From: Streptococcus merionis DSM 19192
GTDB taxonomy: Bacteria; Bacillota; Bacilli; Lactobacillales; Streptococcaceae
Direction: 5' to 3'
DNA length: 64,000 nt
Assembly (NCBI RefSeq): GCF_000380085.1
Contig: NZ_KB904540.1
Coordinates: 157-64,156, forward strand
Positions 49,742-57,786 of the stretch are shown here, piece by piece (within the stretch, counting starts at the first letter, position 1; each line of letters starts with the position of its first letter). The position numbers and the translations under genes are program-made. The notes under the pieces are model-generated. The model did no database searches. It was not told where the DNA came from and saw only the letters and a program-made list of their open reading frames with translations.

Positions 49742-50556
49742 TGTTACGCTTTTTGATTTTGTTCGGCTATTTCCAGCTCGGCATCTACCTCTACCTGTCT
49801 GGCAAATTAGATCAGTATATCAATTTGAAATACTCCTACTTGACCTATATTTCCATGGTGATTTCGCTGATTTTAGCTATCGTCCAGCTCATCGTCTGGG
49901 TGAAAAAGATGAAGACGCACAGCCATTTAACCAAATGGTCCGATAAGGTAGAAAGCTATGGTCTTCTCATCATTCCGCTCATTGTCGGCACCTTATTTCC
50001 AACAGTCACTCTAGATGCCAATACCGTGTCTGCTAAGGGCTACTCCTTCCCACTGGCCGTGGAGAATGACCCTGCCACTCAGGAGCAAGAAGGTACGACC
50101 ACCCAATACCTGCGCCCAGATACCTCGTCCTTCTTTACCAAATCCGCCTACACCGAGGAAATGCAAAAGGCCTTGGACAAGTATGTTAGCCAAGACCATA
50201 TCGAGGTGACTCGTGAAAATTACATGGAAGTCATGGAGATTATCTACGACTACCCTGATCAATTTGTCGGCAAGACCATCACCTTCACAGGCTTTGCCTA
50301 TCAGGATCCCGACAACGCCAGTAATCTCTTTCTGTTTCGCTTTGGGATTATTCACTGTATCGCCGACTCAGGTGTCTTTGGGCTCCTGCTGACCAATGTG
50401 CCTAAACAATATGACAATGACACTTGGCTCTCAGCCACTGGAAAAATCACGATCACTTACCACCAAAAGCTTAACCAATCCTTACCAACAGTAGAGATAG
50501 AAACCCTCACACCTATTGAAAAACCTGATAACCAATATGTTTATCGAGTGTTTTAA
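49741..50556 (+). CDS. YcgQ-like putative permease partner (TIGR03943 type)
   Basis: 271 residues. Two N-terminal membrane segments plus a third (LLIIPLIVGTLFPTVTLDAN, about 80), then an outer domain with VMEIIYDYPDQFVGKTITFT GFAY-like region and LFLFRFGIIHCIADSGVFGL (about 198-217). This architecture goes with a UPF0718 permease in many Firmicutes (YcgR/YcgQ), and the start codon here overlaps the permease stop. The pair probably forms one complex. Substrate unknown. Confidence 0.82.
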   Translation: MLRFLILFGYFQLGIYLYLSGKLDQYINLKYSYLTYISMVISLILAIVQLIVWVKKMKTHSHLTKWSDKVESYGLLIIPLIVGTLFPTVTLDANTVSAKGYSFPLAVENDPATQEQEGTTTQYLRPDTSSFFTKSAYTEEMQKALDKYVSQDHIEVTRENYMEVMEIIYDYPDQFVGKTITFTGFAYQDPDNASNLFLFRFGIIHCIADSGVFGLLLTNVPKQYDNDTWLSATGKITITYHQKLNQSLPTVEIETLTPIEKPDNQYVYRVF

Positions 50557-50626
50557 AAGCAAAGAGAGTGAATGACACACCTTAAATGATCAAACAACGC
50601 TCTCCTTATCTCACTTGTAAATACAA

Positions 50627-50699
50627 CTACTAAAAACTGCATGAAAGCAACGTTAGGTAAACGCCGCTTTCTTGCAGTTTTGTTGTTTTTAGAGTTTTT
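50627..50699 (+). repeat. 70-bp palindromic repeat, copy A
   Basis: CTACTAAAAACTGCATGAAA opens it; GAAAGC pairs with GCTTTC and ACTGC with GCAGT around an inner CGTT/AACG stem, and a TTTTGTTGTTTTTAG tail follows. It sits between convergent genes and can act as terminator for both. Copies B and C are at 55556 and 61737. Confidence 0.8.
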
Positions 50700-50740
50700 A
50701 TTGTCTGAAACAGGTGAGTAAAAGCCAATCAGCTACCTTT

Positions 50741-51676
50741 TTACTTGTTTACACTAGCCATTCTAAAATAGGTATAGGGCTTTCCTTTTATACTAATGCT
50801 CATTTGGTGTATATTTTCAGGTGTTGCGCACCCTGAAAAACCTCCGTCTCCAATTGCATGGATATCAGCACCAGTTTCTTTCATCATTAAGCTAATCATT
50901 CTAATAGTATCCATATCAGCACCTTCAACTGAACTATTCAAAAAAGTCATCGCTAACGTACCTGGTTTGTAACTATGAATATATTGAACTAACTCTTGGA
51001 TCATTGAAACACTAATACCATGCCTAGAACCTGGAGCAGGTAAATCAATACAATCTGCACCTGCATCTATCAATTCTTTTATGATAGCTTTATCATCTCG
51101 GTTTGCAATAGGATCTCCTAAAACAGGCTCTGTAATGCCATCCTCCCATTTACCTGCAAAAACAAATAACCGATCTCCATACTTCTCTTTAATCCACCTA
51201 GTTGCATTAATGACATCTCTTAAAGAAGTACCACTTCCTGGATTGCCACCAAGTACAATGAAATCCACTCCCATTTCATAGCATAGTTGAACATGTTCAG
51301 GAGTGCAGAGCATTCCTTCCCGTCTATAAATTTGTTTTTTTCCAACATCTGCCAAGTCATTCGTTAAACAGCCTAAATAGACTCCTATTGGTCTTTTACA
51401 TCTTTCCTTAAGTTCTTTGTAAGAAAGCCCCTGCATCCCAATATTATTGTCTAAAACGTCTAAGTCAAAGGTATTGAGCATAACCATATCTGCTCCGAAA
51501 GAAAACATCAACTCAGAATTTGTGACTCCTCTGACGAGTCCCTCACTTGCAAATAACAAATGTTGTCCCATAATGACTCTACCTTCTGACTTTAAAATAG
51601 ATTCTTTGAGCATCATGGGAGTCATTCCTTCAAAGTCGCTTGCAGACGCATTAATTAATCGTACCACTTCACTCAT
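50741..51676 (-). CDS. Uncharacterised TIM-barrel-like protein of a sugar operon
   Basis: 311 residues, ATG after AAGGAGAAATTAA. GADMVMLNTFDLDVLDNNIG (about 61), RPIGVYLGCLTNDL, CYEMGVDFIVLGGNPGSGTS (about 131-151), ADCIDLPAPGSRHGIS (about 208) and ETGADIHAIGDGGFSGCATP (about 268) look like successive barrel strands with Gly-rich phosphate-binding ends. I do not recognise the family with certainty. It is the last gene, 11 bases after the PTS EIIBC gene, in an operon with RpiB- and epimerase-like enzymes. A comparable unknown gene is recalled in the Listeria allose cassette. A role as aldolase, isomerase or epimerase on a sugar phosphate is plausible, not shown. Confidence 0.75.
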   Translation of the reverse strand: MSEVVRLINASASDFEGMTPMMLKESILKSEGRVIMGQHLLFASEGLVRGVTNSELMFSFGADMVMLNTFDLDVLDNNIGMQGLSYKELKERCKRPIGVYLGCLTNDLADVGKKQIYRREGMLCTPEHVQLCYEMGVDFIVLGGNPGSGTSLRDVINATRWIKEKYGDRLFVFAGKWEDGITEPVLGDPIANRDDKAIIKELIDAGADCIDLPAPGSRHGISVSMIQELVQYIHSYKPGTLAMTFLNSSVEGADMDTIRMISLMMKETGADIHAIGDGGFSGCATPENIHQMSISIKGKPYTYFRMASVNK

Positions 51677-51687
51677 TTAATTTCTCC

Positions 51688-53043
51688 TTAATCTTTATAC
51701 CCAAATAAGAAGGTCAATATTGCTGAACCTACAAAAGCTACTACCATAGAGACAATAAATGCTACAAAGCCTTCACCTACAAAAAGTGGAAATGACAATA
51801 TGCCGACAGGTCCCCCAGCGATTGCGGCTGCATTAGCAGATCCAGCAATTCCACCTGATAGAGCTCCCATCATTACCGCTATATAAAAAGGTTTTTTGTA
51901 TTTTAGATTTATACCATAGATTGCTGGCTCAGTAATTGAGAAAAATCCTGTTACTGCAGCAGAAAATGCAGTCTCTCTAATATCCTTATCTTTTGATCTT
52001 AGAGCAACACCTAATGCAGATCCAGCTTGAGCCCAGTTACTTGGGCCTGTAATTGCATTAATTGTATTTCTCCCATAAAGTGCGAGATTGATTTGCCCCA
52101 AGGGAATAATCCCCCAATGAAGCCCAAAAACAACCAATACTTGCCAAAGACCCCCTAATACTATTCCAGAGATTAATGGACTTAACTCATATAACCAAGA
52201 GTAGGCTTCCCCAAGAATATTTTGAAGTGTATTGGCAATAGGACCAATAACTATGAACATCAAGGGAACCGTGATAAAAAGTACGAGCAAAGGGGTTAAA
52301 ATATTTTTCACAACGGGATGGATATATTTTTCACATATAAATTCCACTTTTGCCATAAAATAAACTGTTAGGATAATAGGTATAACCGAAGAGCCATACC
52401 CTTGCGCAGGAAATAGCATTTTTATTCCTAAAAATTCTAATCCCTCTTCACTTTGAACACTAGATTGAATAACAGGGCTGACCATTGCCACAGCTGCAAC
52501 GACAGCTATAAAAGGATTACATTTAAATTTTTTTGCAGATGTATAGGCTAAATAAATCGGAAGGAACGAGTATACCGCATTATAAATCTCATTTAACACG
52601 ATATAAAAACCATCCGTTGATTTCAATCCTAAAAAGGTAGTTCCAATCATTAATAGAGCACGTATCATCCCACCTCCAATTAAAATTGGTAGTACCGGAG
52701 TAAATATACCTGTTACCAGATCTACAATACTATCTATAAATCTTCCTCTAACTTTTAAATCATCTTTTTCGACAGTATCAATTTTTTGACCTGAAATGCC
52801 GTAAAGTTCTTGAATGGCATTAAACACATTACCGACTTCATTTCCAATGACAACTTGATATTGTCCGCCACTCTCAACAACGTTCAACACCCCTTTGAGA
52901 TTTAACAAGGATTCCTTATCAGCTTTTTCTATATCAATCAGACGGAAACGCAAACGTGTAGCGCAATGTGCTAAGGATTTTATATTTCCTTCCCCGCCCA
53001 CATAACTAACGATTTCTTTTGCTAGAGTATTATACTTAGACAT
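51688..53043 (-). CDS. PTS EIIBC, glucose/sucrose superfamily
   Basis: 451 residues. EIIB at the N-terminus with the phosphorylated Cys in LAHCATRLRFRLID (about 27), then EIIC with about ten membrane segments (ILIGGGMIRALLMIG near 120; FGLHWGIIPLGQINLALYGR near 310; GFFSITEPAIYGINLKYKKP near 375, the substrate-site motif ITEP). There is no EIIA domain, so a separate EIIA must serve it. It would bring in a hexose as its 6-phosphate for the RpiB- and AlsE-like enzymes encoded upstream. ATG after AAGGAGGCTGAG. The sugar is inferred to be rare, allose-like, from those enzymes. Confidence 0.88.
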   Translation of the reverse strand: MSKYNTLAKEIVSYVGGEGNIKSLAHCATRLRFRLIDIEKADKESLLNLKGVLNVVESGGQYQVVIGNEVGNVFNAIQELYGISGQKIDTVEKDDLKVRGRFIDSIVDLVTGIFTPVLPILIGGGMIRALLMIGTTFLGLKSTDGFYIVLNEIYNAVYSFLPIYLAYTSAKKFKCNPFIAVVAAVAMVSPVIQSSVQSEEGLEFLGIKMLFPAQGYGSSVIPIILTVYFMAKVEFICEKYIHPVVKNILTPLLVLFITVPLMFIVIGPIANTLQNILGEAYSWLYELSPLISGIVLGGLWQVLVVFGLHWGIIPLGQINLALYGRNTINAITGPSNWAQAGSALGVALRSKDKDIRETAFSAAVTGFFSITEPAIYGINLKYKKPFYIAVMMGALSGGIAGSANAAAIAGGPVGILSFPLFVGEGFVAFIVSMVVAFVGSAILTFLFGYKD

Positions 53044-53063
53044 CTCAGCCTCCTTAAAATTTT

Positions 53064-53534
53064 TTATTTTGCTAATTTCTCAAATACTTCTAAATTTTGC
53101 TCTTCAATAGCCTTAATTTCGTTCACTCTCCGTTCGTGTCTGCCACCTTCAAAGGAAGCGCTAAGCCATTCCTTTACTATCATTTTAGCCAATTCCGAAC
53201 CGATAACTCTAGAGCCAAATGCTAAAATATTCGTATTATTATGTTCTCTAGATAATTTAGCTGAGTATGGTTCACTGCAAACAACTGCACGTATACCTTT
53301 TACTTTATTAGCTGCAATAGATATGCCAACACCAGTACCACAAATTAAAATCCCAAGATCATTCGAACCGCTTGAAACACTCTGTGCAACAAGCTTCCCA
53401 TATTTAGGATAGTCAGTCCGCTCAGCAGAGAATGGTCCAAAATCATCAACTTCATAGCCCAATTCCTTTAGAAACTCAGCTATAGTCAGTTTTAGTTCTA
53501 ATCCTACATGGTCACTTCCAATTGCAATTTTCAT
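53064..53534 (-). CDS. RpiB/LacAB-family sugar-phosphate isomerase
   Basis: 156 residues. MKIAIGSDHVGLELK opens the fold; ILICGTGVGISIAANKVKGI (about 65) holds the catalytic Cys and anion hole; SREHNNTNILAFGSRVIG (about 98) has the conserved His-Asn. RpiB enzymes interconvert ribose- and ribulose-5-phosphate; E. coli RpiB/AlsI also works on allose-6-phosphate. Lying between an AlsE-like epimerase and a hexose-type PTS, the latter reaction is the likelier one here. ATG after TTGGAGGAAACTAATA. Confidence 0.88.
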   Translation of the reverse strand: MKIAIGSDHVGLELKLTIAEFLKELGYEVDDFGPFSAERTDYPKYGKLVAQSVSSGSNDLGILICGTGVGISIAANKVKGIRAVVCSEPYSAKLSREHNNTNILAFGSRVIGSELAKMIVKEWLSASFEGGRHERRVNEIKAIEEQNLEVFEKLAK

Positions 53535-53552
53535 TATTAGTTTCCTCCAATG

Positions 53553-54203
53553 CTATAAATTTTTTAAATTATTGTATATTTCCCTATAGCTCCTCTCTTT
53601 GCCAAACAGTGCTGAAGTCCCAAGGACAAAGCCAGTAACCCCCTTTCGACTTAACTTTTCAATTTTCTCAGGAGAGATGGCACCATCAACCATCAACTGA
53701 TAACCGTATTGGGTGGATAATGTTAGCAATTCATCCATTTTCGTATCAACGAAATCGAGATATTTTTGACCAGCAAATCCCGGATTAACCGTCATTACCA
53801 TAATATAATCCACTAGAGGTAGTAATACTTTAATAGATTCCACAGAGGTTCCAGGATTGATTGCAATACCAACCTTTTTCCCTTTTTCTCTGATACGACC
53901 CAATGTCCGCGTGATTTGTTGGTCTGCTTCGACATGGACATAAATGATATCTGCTCCTAAATCAGCAAACTGATCAACATATCTTCCAGGATCTTGAATC
54001 ATCAAATGAACATCAACTAATTTTTTGGTTGATTTCCTAACCAATTCAAAGTCCTGTAACCCCATTCCAAAATTTGGAACAAAGTGCCCATCCATAATAT
54101 CCATATGGAAAATTTCAAAACCTGCCTCATCAAGATTATGAACCTCTTGTTCTAAATTAGAAAAATCGGCACACATCATAGATGGACAAAGTAATTTTTG
54201 CAT
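53553..54203 (-). CDS. Ribulose-phosphate 3-epimerase family, AlsE-like
   Basis: 216 residues from the ATG at 54203, right after AAGGAGGTCTTT; a longer frame to 54236 crosses that site. Metal and catalytic residues: HMDIMDGHFVPN (about 33), VDVHLMIQDP (about 64), MTVNPGFAGQKY (about 140) and MVDGAI (about 175). PSMMCADF at the start and VLGTSALF near the end resemble E. coli AlsE (allulose-6-phosphate epimerase) more than Rpe, which has a SAIF-type ending. It would turn allulose-6-phosphate into fructose-6-phosphate. First gene of the LacI-controlled operon. Confidence 0.85.
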   Translation of the reverse strand: MQKLLCPSMMCADFSNLEQEVHNLDEAGFEIFHMDIMDGHFVPNFGMGLQDFELVRKSTKKLVDVHLMIQDPGRYVDQFADLGADIIYVHVEADQQITRTLGRIREKGKKVGIAINPGTSVESIKVLLPLVDYIMVMTVNPGFAGQKYLDFVDTKMDELLTLSTQYGYQLMVDGAISPEKIEKLSRKGVTGFVLGTSALFGKERSYREIYNNLKNL

Positions 54204-54218
54204 AAAGACCTCCTTGTT

Positions 54219-54357
54219 GAGTAATCGTTTACTCATTCTTGAAAAATTTTTTCGCCTAAAAATTAGGCGATATTTGCGACGAGTAATCGTTTACTCATTC
54301 TTGAAAAAAATTTGAGGAAACGATATAATTAAGTATAAACTTGGGTAATCGTTTACC
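54219..54357. promoter_or_regulatory. Three LacI-type operators and divergent promoters
   Basis: GAGTAATCGTTTACTC occurs at 54219-54234 and 54281-54296, and GGTAATCGTTTACC at 54344-54357. On the plus strand TTGAAA (54301-54306) and TATAAT (54324-54329), 17 bases apart, form the regulator's promoter between operators 2 and 3. On the minus strand TATACT (54332-54337) is the operon's likely -10. A perfect TCGCCTAA/TTAGGCGA hairpin lies at 54252-54270. Confidence 0.8.
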
Positions 54358-54424
54358 TGATGTATCAATGATAACACTTTCATAAAAGATTGTCAATAAA
54401 AAATTTTTTTGAGGGGGATATTTT

Positions 54425-55432
54425 TTGAAAACGTATTCTATAAAAGATATTGCTAAGATGGCAGGGGTTTCTGTCGCGACCGTTTCAAGAGTGATTAATG
54501 ACAATGGTCGATTTTCCGAAGAAACCCGCAAAAAGGTATTAAAAACGATTGAAGAGACTGGTTATCAGGTCGATTCACGTGCTCAAACTCTAAGAACCAA
54601 TCGGTCTTACACTATCGGAATTATAGTGCCCGATATTACAAATTATTTTTTCGCGAAATTAATTGAAATCATTGAGGGACTACTCTATGAGCTAAATTAT
54701 TCAACTATTATTTGTAACACTGCTCGTGACTTTCAAAAAGAACAATCTTACTTAAAAACGCTTAGTAGAAAGGGTGTTGATGGTCTAATTATTATTTCAG
54801 GTGCTGATAAATTTAATAGTGATATCATTGAATTAAAGGAAATACCTTATATCTGTATTGATAGAGAACCACAAAATCCGAAAGAAACTGTTTTTATTGG
54901 TAGCAATCATTTTCAAGGGGCATACGATGCTACTTTAAAATTGGTATCAGCTGGTTCTAAACACCCAATATTCTTAACACATACCCATAGCTCTACCTCA
55001 TCTAGTAGGCGTTTTGAAGGATTTAAAGCAGCTTTGAGAGACACGGGAATATCCTATCAAAAATACAATCATTATTTTGAATTTAATGATAATCAAAATC
55101 ATTATGAAAAAAATTTAAAAGACTTTTTAAGAGCAAATTCTAAAATTGATGCTATTTTTGCGTTAAATGATCATATTGCGGCTCTTACTTATAATGTTAT
55201 TAAACAATTAAATATTCGGATTCCAGATGATATCATGATTATAGGCTTTGATGATATACCAAGTAATATCTTCTTGACTCCTCCACTCGCTTCTGTCGTT
55301 CAGGATATTCCCGAAATAGCTAAGATTAGTGTTGAAAAATTAAAAAGTCTCCTAAACAGCCCTAAGGAATTGGGTAAACATTATAAAATCCAGACGACCC
55401 TTGCAATAAGAGAGTCAATAAGAAAAGATTAA
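54425..55432 (+). CDS. LacI-family transcriptional regulator
   Basis: 335 residues, TTG start seven bases after GAGGGGG. The N-terminal HTH (IKDIAKMAGVSVATVSRVIN) and hinge (RAQTLRTNRSYTIGIIVPDI) are typical, followed by a periplasmic-binding-like sugar domain (FFAKLIEIIEGLLYELNYST; AIFALNDHIAALTYNVIKQL; IIGFDDIPSNIFLTPPLASV). It is divergent from the PTS operon and three matching palindromes lie between them, so it almost certainly represses that operon, and itself, until the sugar or its phosphate binds. The coding stretch is more AT-rich than neighbouring genes, which could mark transfer; this was judged by eye. Confidence 0.9.
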   Translation: MKTYSIKDIAKMAGVSVATVSRVINDNGRFSEETRKKVLKTIEETGYQVDSRAQTLRTNRSYTIGIIVPDITNYFFAKLIEIIEGLLYELNYSTIICNTARDFQKEQSYLKTLSRKGVDGLIIISGADKFNSDIIELKEIPYICIDREPQNPKETVFIGSNHFQGAYDATLKLVSAGSKHPIFLTHTHSSTSSSRRFEGFKAALRDTGISYQKYNHYFEFNDNQNHYEKNLKDFLRANSKIDAIFALNDHIAALTYNVIKQLNIRIPDDIMIIGFDDIPSNIFLTPPLASVVQDIPEIAKISVEKLKSLLNSPKELGKHYKIQTTLAIRESIRKD

Positions 55433-55555
55433 GTTATAGCAAAAACACGTCATACTGAATCTTTTATTCTATTCCTCAAACCCACTTGATAAATCGCTAA
55501 GTAGTCTTCAGGCTATTCATCTCGGCAAATAAGGTTGAAGTCCCGTGACCCTACC

Positions 55556-55626
55556 CTACTAAAAACTGCAAGAAAGCAACGTTAGGTAAACGCCGCTTTC
55601 ATGCAGCTTTGTTGTTTAGAGATTTT
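55556..55626 (+). repeat. 70-bp palindromic repeat, copy B
   Basis: Same unit as copy A, with the base change in the other arm (GCAAGAAAGC left, GCTTTCATGC right). It lies between the convergent LacI and P-loop genes. A further shared stretch, TAAAAGCC then TCAGCTAC, follows both A and B. The rest of the gap 55433-55877 shows no gene. Confidence 0.8.
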
Positions 55627-55877
55627 GCCATCTTATCCGTAAGACTAAAACCTATATAATAGGTAACTAAAAGCCAGTCAGCTACTGTAATTGAAAAGCT
55701 TTCGGTTACAAACTCTCTTTAATATTTACTTTGCAAGCTGGATTTCTAACTTTTATCCAATCCCTTTTGTAGACGAAAGTGCTCACCTATTCTCTCGGTT
55801 GAGAGTTATTGGCCTTGCTAAATGGCAAAAACAGCCCTAAATCTCTCGAATTGGATCCAAAAGGTTTTCAGGAATAA

Positions 55878-56486
55878 TTAGTCAGCTAAGCTTCTAAGAG
55901 CCTTCATAAGAGGTGTATAATCAACTTTATCATAATCTGTGACGTCCAATGTGTATAGTTTTCCTAGAGAAAAATGATTATACCGCCTGGCTTCGATAAT
56001 ATTATAAAAATCACCTTTACTGATGTGATTATCAGCAAGTTCACGATTATCTAAAACATCTCCATAATGGTAGTGTGTCATGATAAAACTCAGGTGCCTA
56101 TCTTTAGCAAGATCGCGCGCACGACGTCTGTTCCAAAGCGTTTCAAAATCAGCCGTCAAACGGATCGTAATTATTTCATAATTATGCTGTTCCGCTAATC
56201 CCTTTAGTTTTCCTTTTTGTTTAATGGAAAAGGGATATTCAGTCAAAATGAATTGCTTACCAACTGTCATATAAATATTCAAAGCTTGGTAGTAATAGAA
56301 CCAGACTTTTTCCTCTAATAAAGCTTTTTCTTCCAAGCTATTAAAACCCACACTTTCAGCCATGTCTTCCTTAAATTCGTCAGGAGACACGACATACATT
56401 TTTGGTAGTACCTCTCTAATGAGATTGACTAAATAGGTCTTTCCTGTTGCAGGAGGCCCTGCCAGAAGAATTAGATATTTTTTCAT
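55878..56486 (-). CDS. P-loop kinase-like protein of an UlaA-type PTS operon
   Basis: 202 residues. Walker A GPPATGKT (10-17) at the N-terminus, an Asp-rich DEFKEDM stretch (about 36), and a lid-like Arg-rich part LWNRRRARDLAKDRH (about 118). The fold is that of small nucleoside/sugar kinases or zeta-toxin-like kinases. The specific family is not recognised. It follows the class II aldolase gene by four bases, so a sugar-phosphate kinase that makes the aldolase's bisphosphate substrate is possible. Last gene of the operon. Confidence 0.75.
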   Translation of the reverse strand: MKKYLILLAGPPATGKTYLVNLIREVLPKMYVVSPDEFKEDMAESVGFNSLEEKALLEEKVWFYYYQALNIYMTVGKQFILTEYPFSIKQKGKLKGLAEQHNYEIITIRLTADFETLWNRRRARDLAKDRHLSFIMTHYHYGDVLDNRELADNHISKGDFYNIIEARRYNHFSLGKLYTLDVTDYDKVDYTPLMKALRSLAD

Positions 56487-56490
56487 AGTT

Positions 56491-57354
56491 TTATTTGTTA
56501 TTCAAAGACTCTTGTGTATTCATAAAGAGGCTAATTTTGTTTTTAACAATCTCTTTGACCTTCTGATTAGCTGGGATAACGTTGTATCGTAAGGATTTAT
56601 TAACAGCTGTTTCAGTAAAAGCATTCTTTGCTTCTTGTGTCCAGTTGACTAACAATTCCGTACCGACATTAAACTTACGGATACCGTTGTTAATGAGTTC
56701 TGGATAATCTTCTTCCTTAACACCTGTACCACCGTGGATAACCAACGGGACGTCAACAGCACTATGAATTTCTTTCAATAAAGGTACCTGAACATCTGTT
56801 TTCGATTTAAACTGACCGTGATTCGTCCCGATTCCAACCGCCAAAGCATCTACGCCGGTTTCACGAACAAAGACGATAGCATCTTCTGGGCGCGTGTAGA
56901 CTTTATCGCCTTCATCTACAGAAATCCCTTCTTCGGTACCACCGATCGTTCCTAATTCACCTTCAACCGACACCCCACGTGCATGCGCATATTCCACTAC
57001 TAAGCGTGTTTTTTCAATATTTTCTTTAAAAGGAAGGTTAGAACCGTCAAACATGATACTGGAGTAGCCTGCTGCAATGGCGTCCTTGATAGCTCCAAAG
57101 TCCCTAGCGTGATCCAAGTGAAGTGCTACATCAACCAAACTATTATTGGCCAACTCTTTGACAACAGCCACAACTACAGAGTAGCCGATATACTTAGCGG
57201 TATCAATACTGGTCTGAATTATAATGGGAGCTCCCATCTCCTCAGCTGCTCGAATCATATCTGGCAACATCTCTAAATTGTGCATATTGAAGGCACCAAT
57301 TGTCATGTTTAATCTTTCTGCAATATCGGTAACTTCTTTCATGGTTTTATACAT
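56491..57354 (-). CDS. Class II ketose-bisphosphate aldolase
   Basis: 287 residues. ALHLDHARDFGAIKDAIAAG (about 78) carries the zinc His and catalytic Asp; GVSVEGELGTIGGTEEG (about 128) the Glu; VIHGGTGVKEED (about 205) the second zinc His and phosphate site; GIRKFNVGTEL the C-terminal phosphate clamp. It resembles the FbaA/GatY/KbaY group, with tagatose- versus fructose-bisphosphate specificity unclear. In this operon it would cleave a ketose bisphosphate derived from the PTS substrate into triose phosphates. ATG 12 bases after the upstream stop. Confidence 0.88.
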   Translation of the reverse strand: MYKTMKEVTDIAERLNMTIGAFNMHNLEMLPDMIRAAEEMGAPIIIQTSIDTAKYIGYSVVVAVVKELANNSLVDVALHLDHARDFGAIKDAIAAGYSSIMFDGSNLPFKENIEKTRLVVEYAHARGVSVEGELGTIGGTEEGISVDEGDKVYTRPEDAIVFVRETGVDALAVGIGTNHGQFKSKTDVQVPLLKEIHSAVDVPLVIHGGTGVKEEDYPELINNGIRKFNVGTELLVNWTQEAKNAFTETAVNKSLRYNVIPANQKVKEIVKNKISLFMNTQESLNNK

Positions 57355-57366
57355 GGTATTAACTCC

Positions 57367-57762
57367 TTATCTAGACAATGTTAGTTTCTTGGCTATATTA
57401 CGCATATCATCCATCTTATTCATATAGTGTTCAATAGCGCTGTTATCTCTATCTTTAGCAGCTTGAGCTCTTTTTTGATTGTAAAGACTCATCAATTTTT
57501 TATAACCGTCACCCATACTCAGCTCTTTATCTAAACTAGCTTCCAAGGATTTAATAGCTTCATCAATTTCTTCTAGTTCAGCCTGCCAAATACCTACTTT
57601 TTCATAGGAGTTAGCAAGGTCATGGTCAGACTCAAGAGATGATTGCGCCTCCCTCTCAGCTTCAATCTTAGCGAGTAAATCTTGACGTTCTTCCTCAGTT
57701 AACAGAGGCTGAGTTTGCTCAGTCTTATTTGATTTCTCCTTCTTTTTAAAGAATGAAAACAT
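57367..57762 (-). CDS. Small helical cytosolic protein, unknown function
   Basis: 131 residues from MFSFFKKKEK; AAAGGAGAAAATCAG precedes the ATG at 57762. A basic start is followed by charged helices (LTEEERQDLLAKIEAEREAQ; LANSYEKVGIWQAELEEIDE; GYKKLMSLYNQKRAQAAKDR) that look TPR-like. No known family is recognised. It lies between the UlaA-type EIIC and the aldolase, so it probably belongs to the same pathway or regulates it. Confidence 0.7.
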   Translation of the reverse strand: MFSFFKKKEKSNKTEQTQPLLTEEERQDLLAKIEAEREAQSSLESDHDLANSYEKVGIWQAELEEIDEAIKSLEASLDKELSMGDGYKKLMSLYNQKRAQAAKDRDNSAIEHYMNKMDDMRNIAKKLTLSR

Positions 57763-57786
57763 CTGATTTTCTCCTTTCTGCAAAGA

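Noticed and set aside
54425-55432. LacI-type operators read as cre sites for CcpA
   Set aside because: GAGTAATCGTTTACTC lacks the TG/CA ends of the cre consensus at both outer positions and the divergent LacI gene explains the three sites better.
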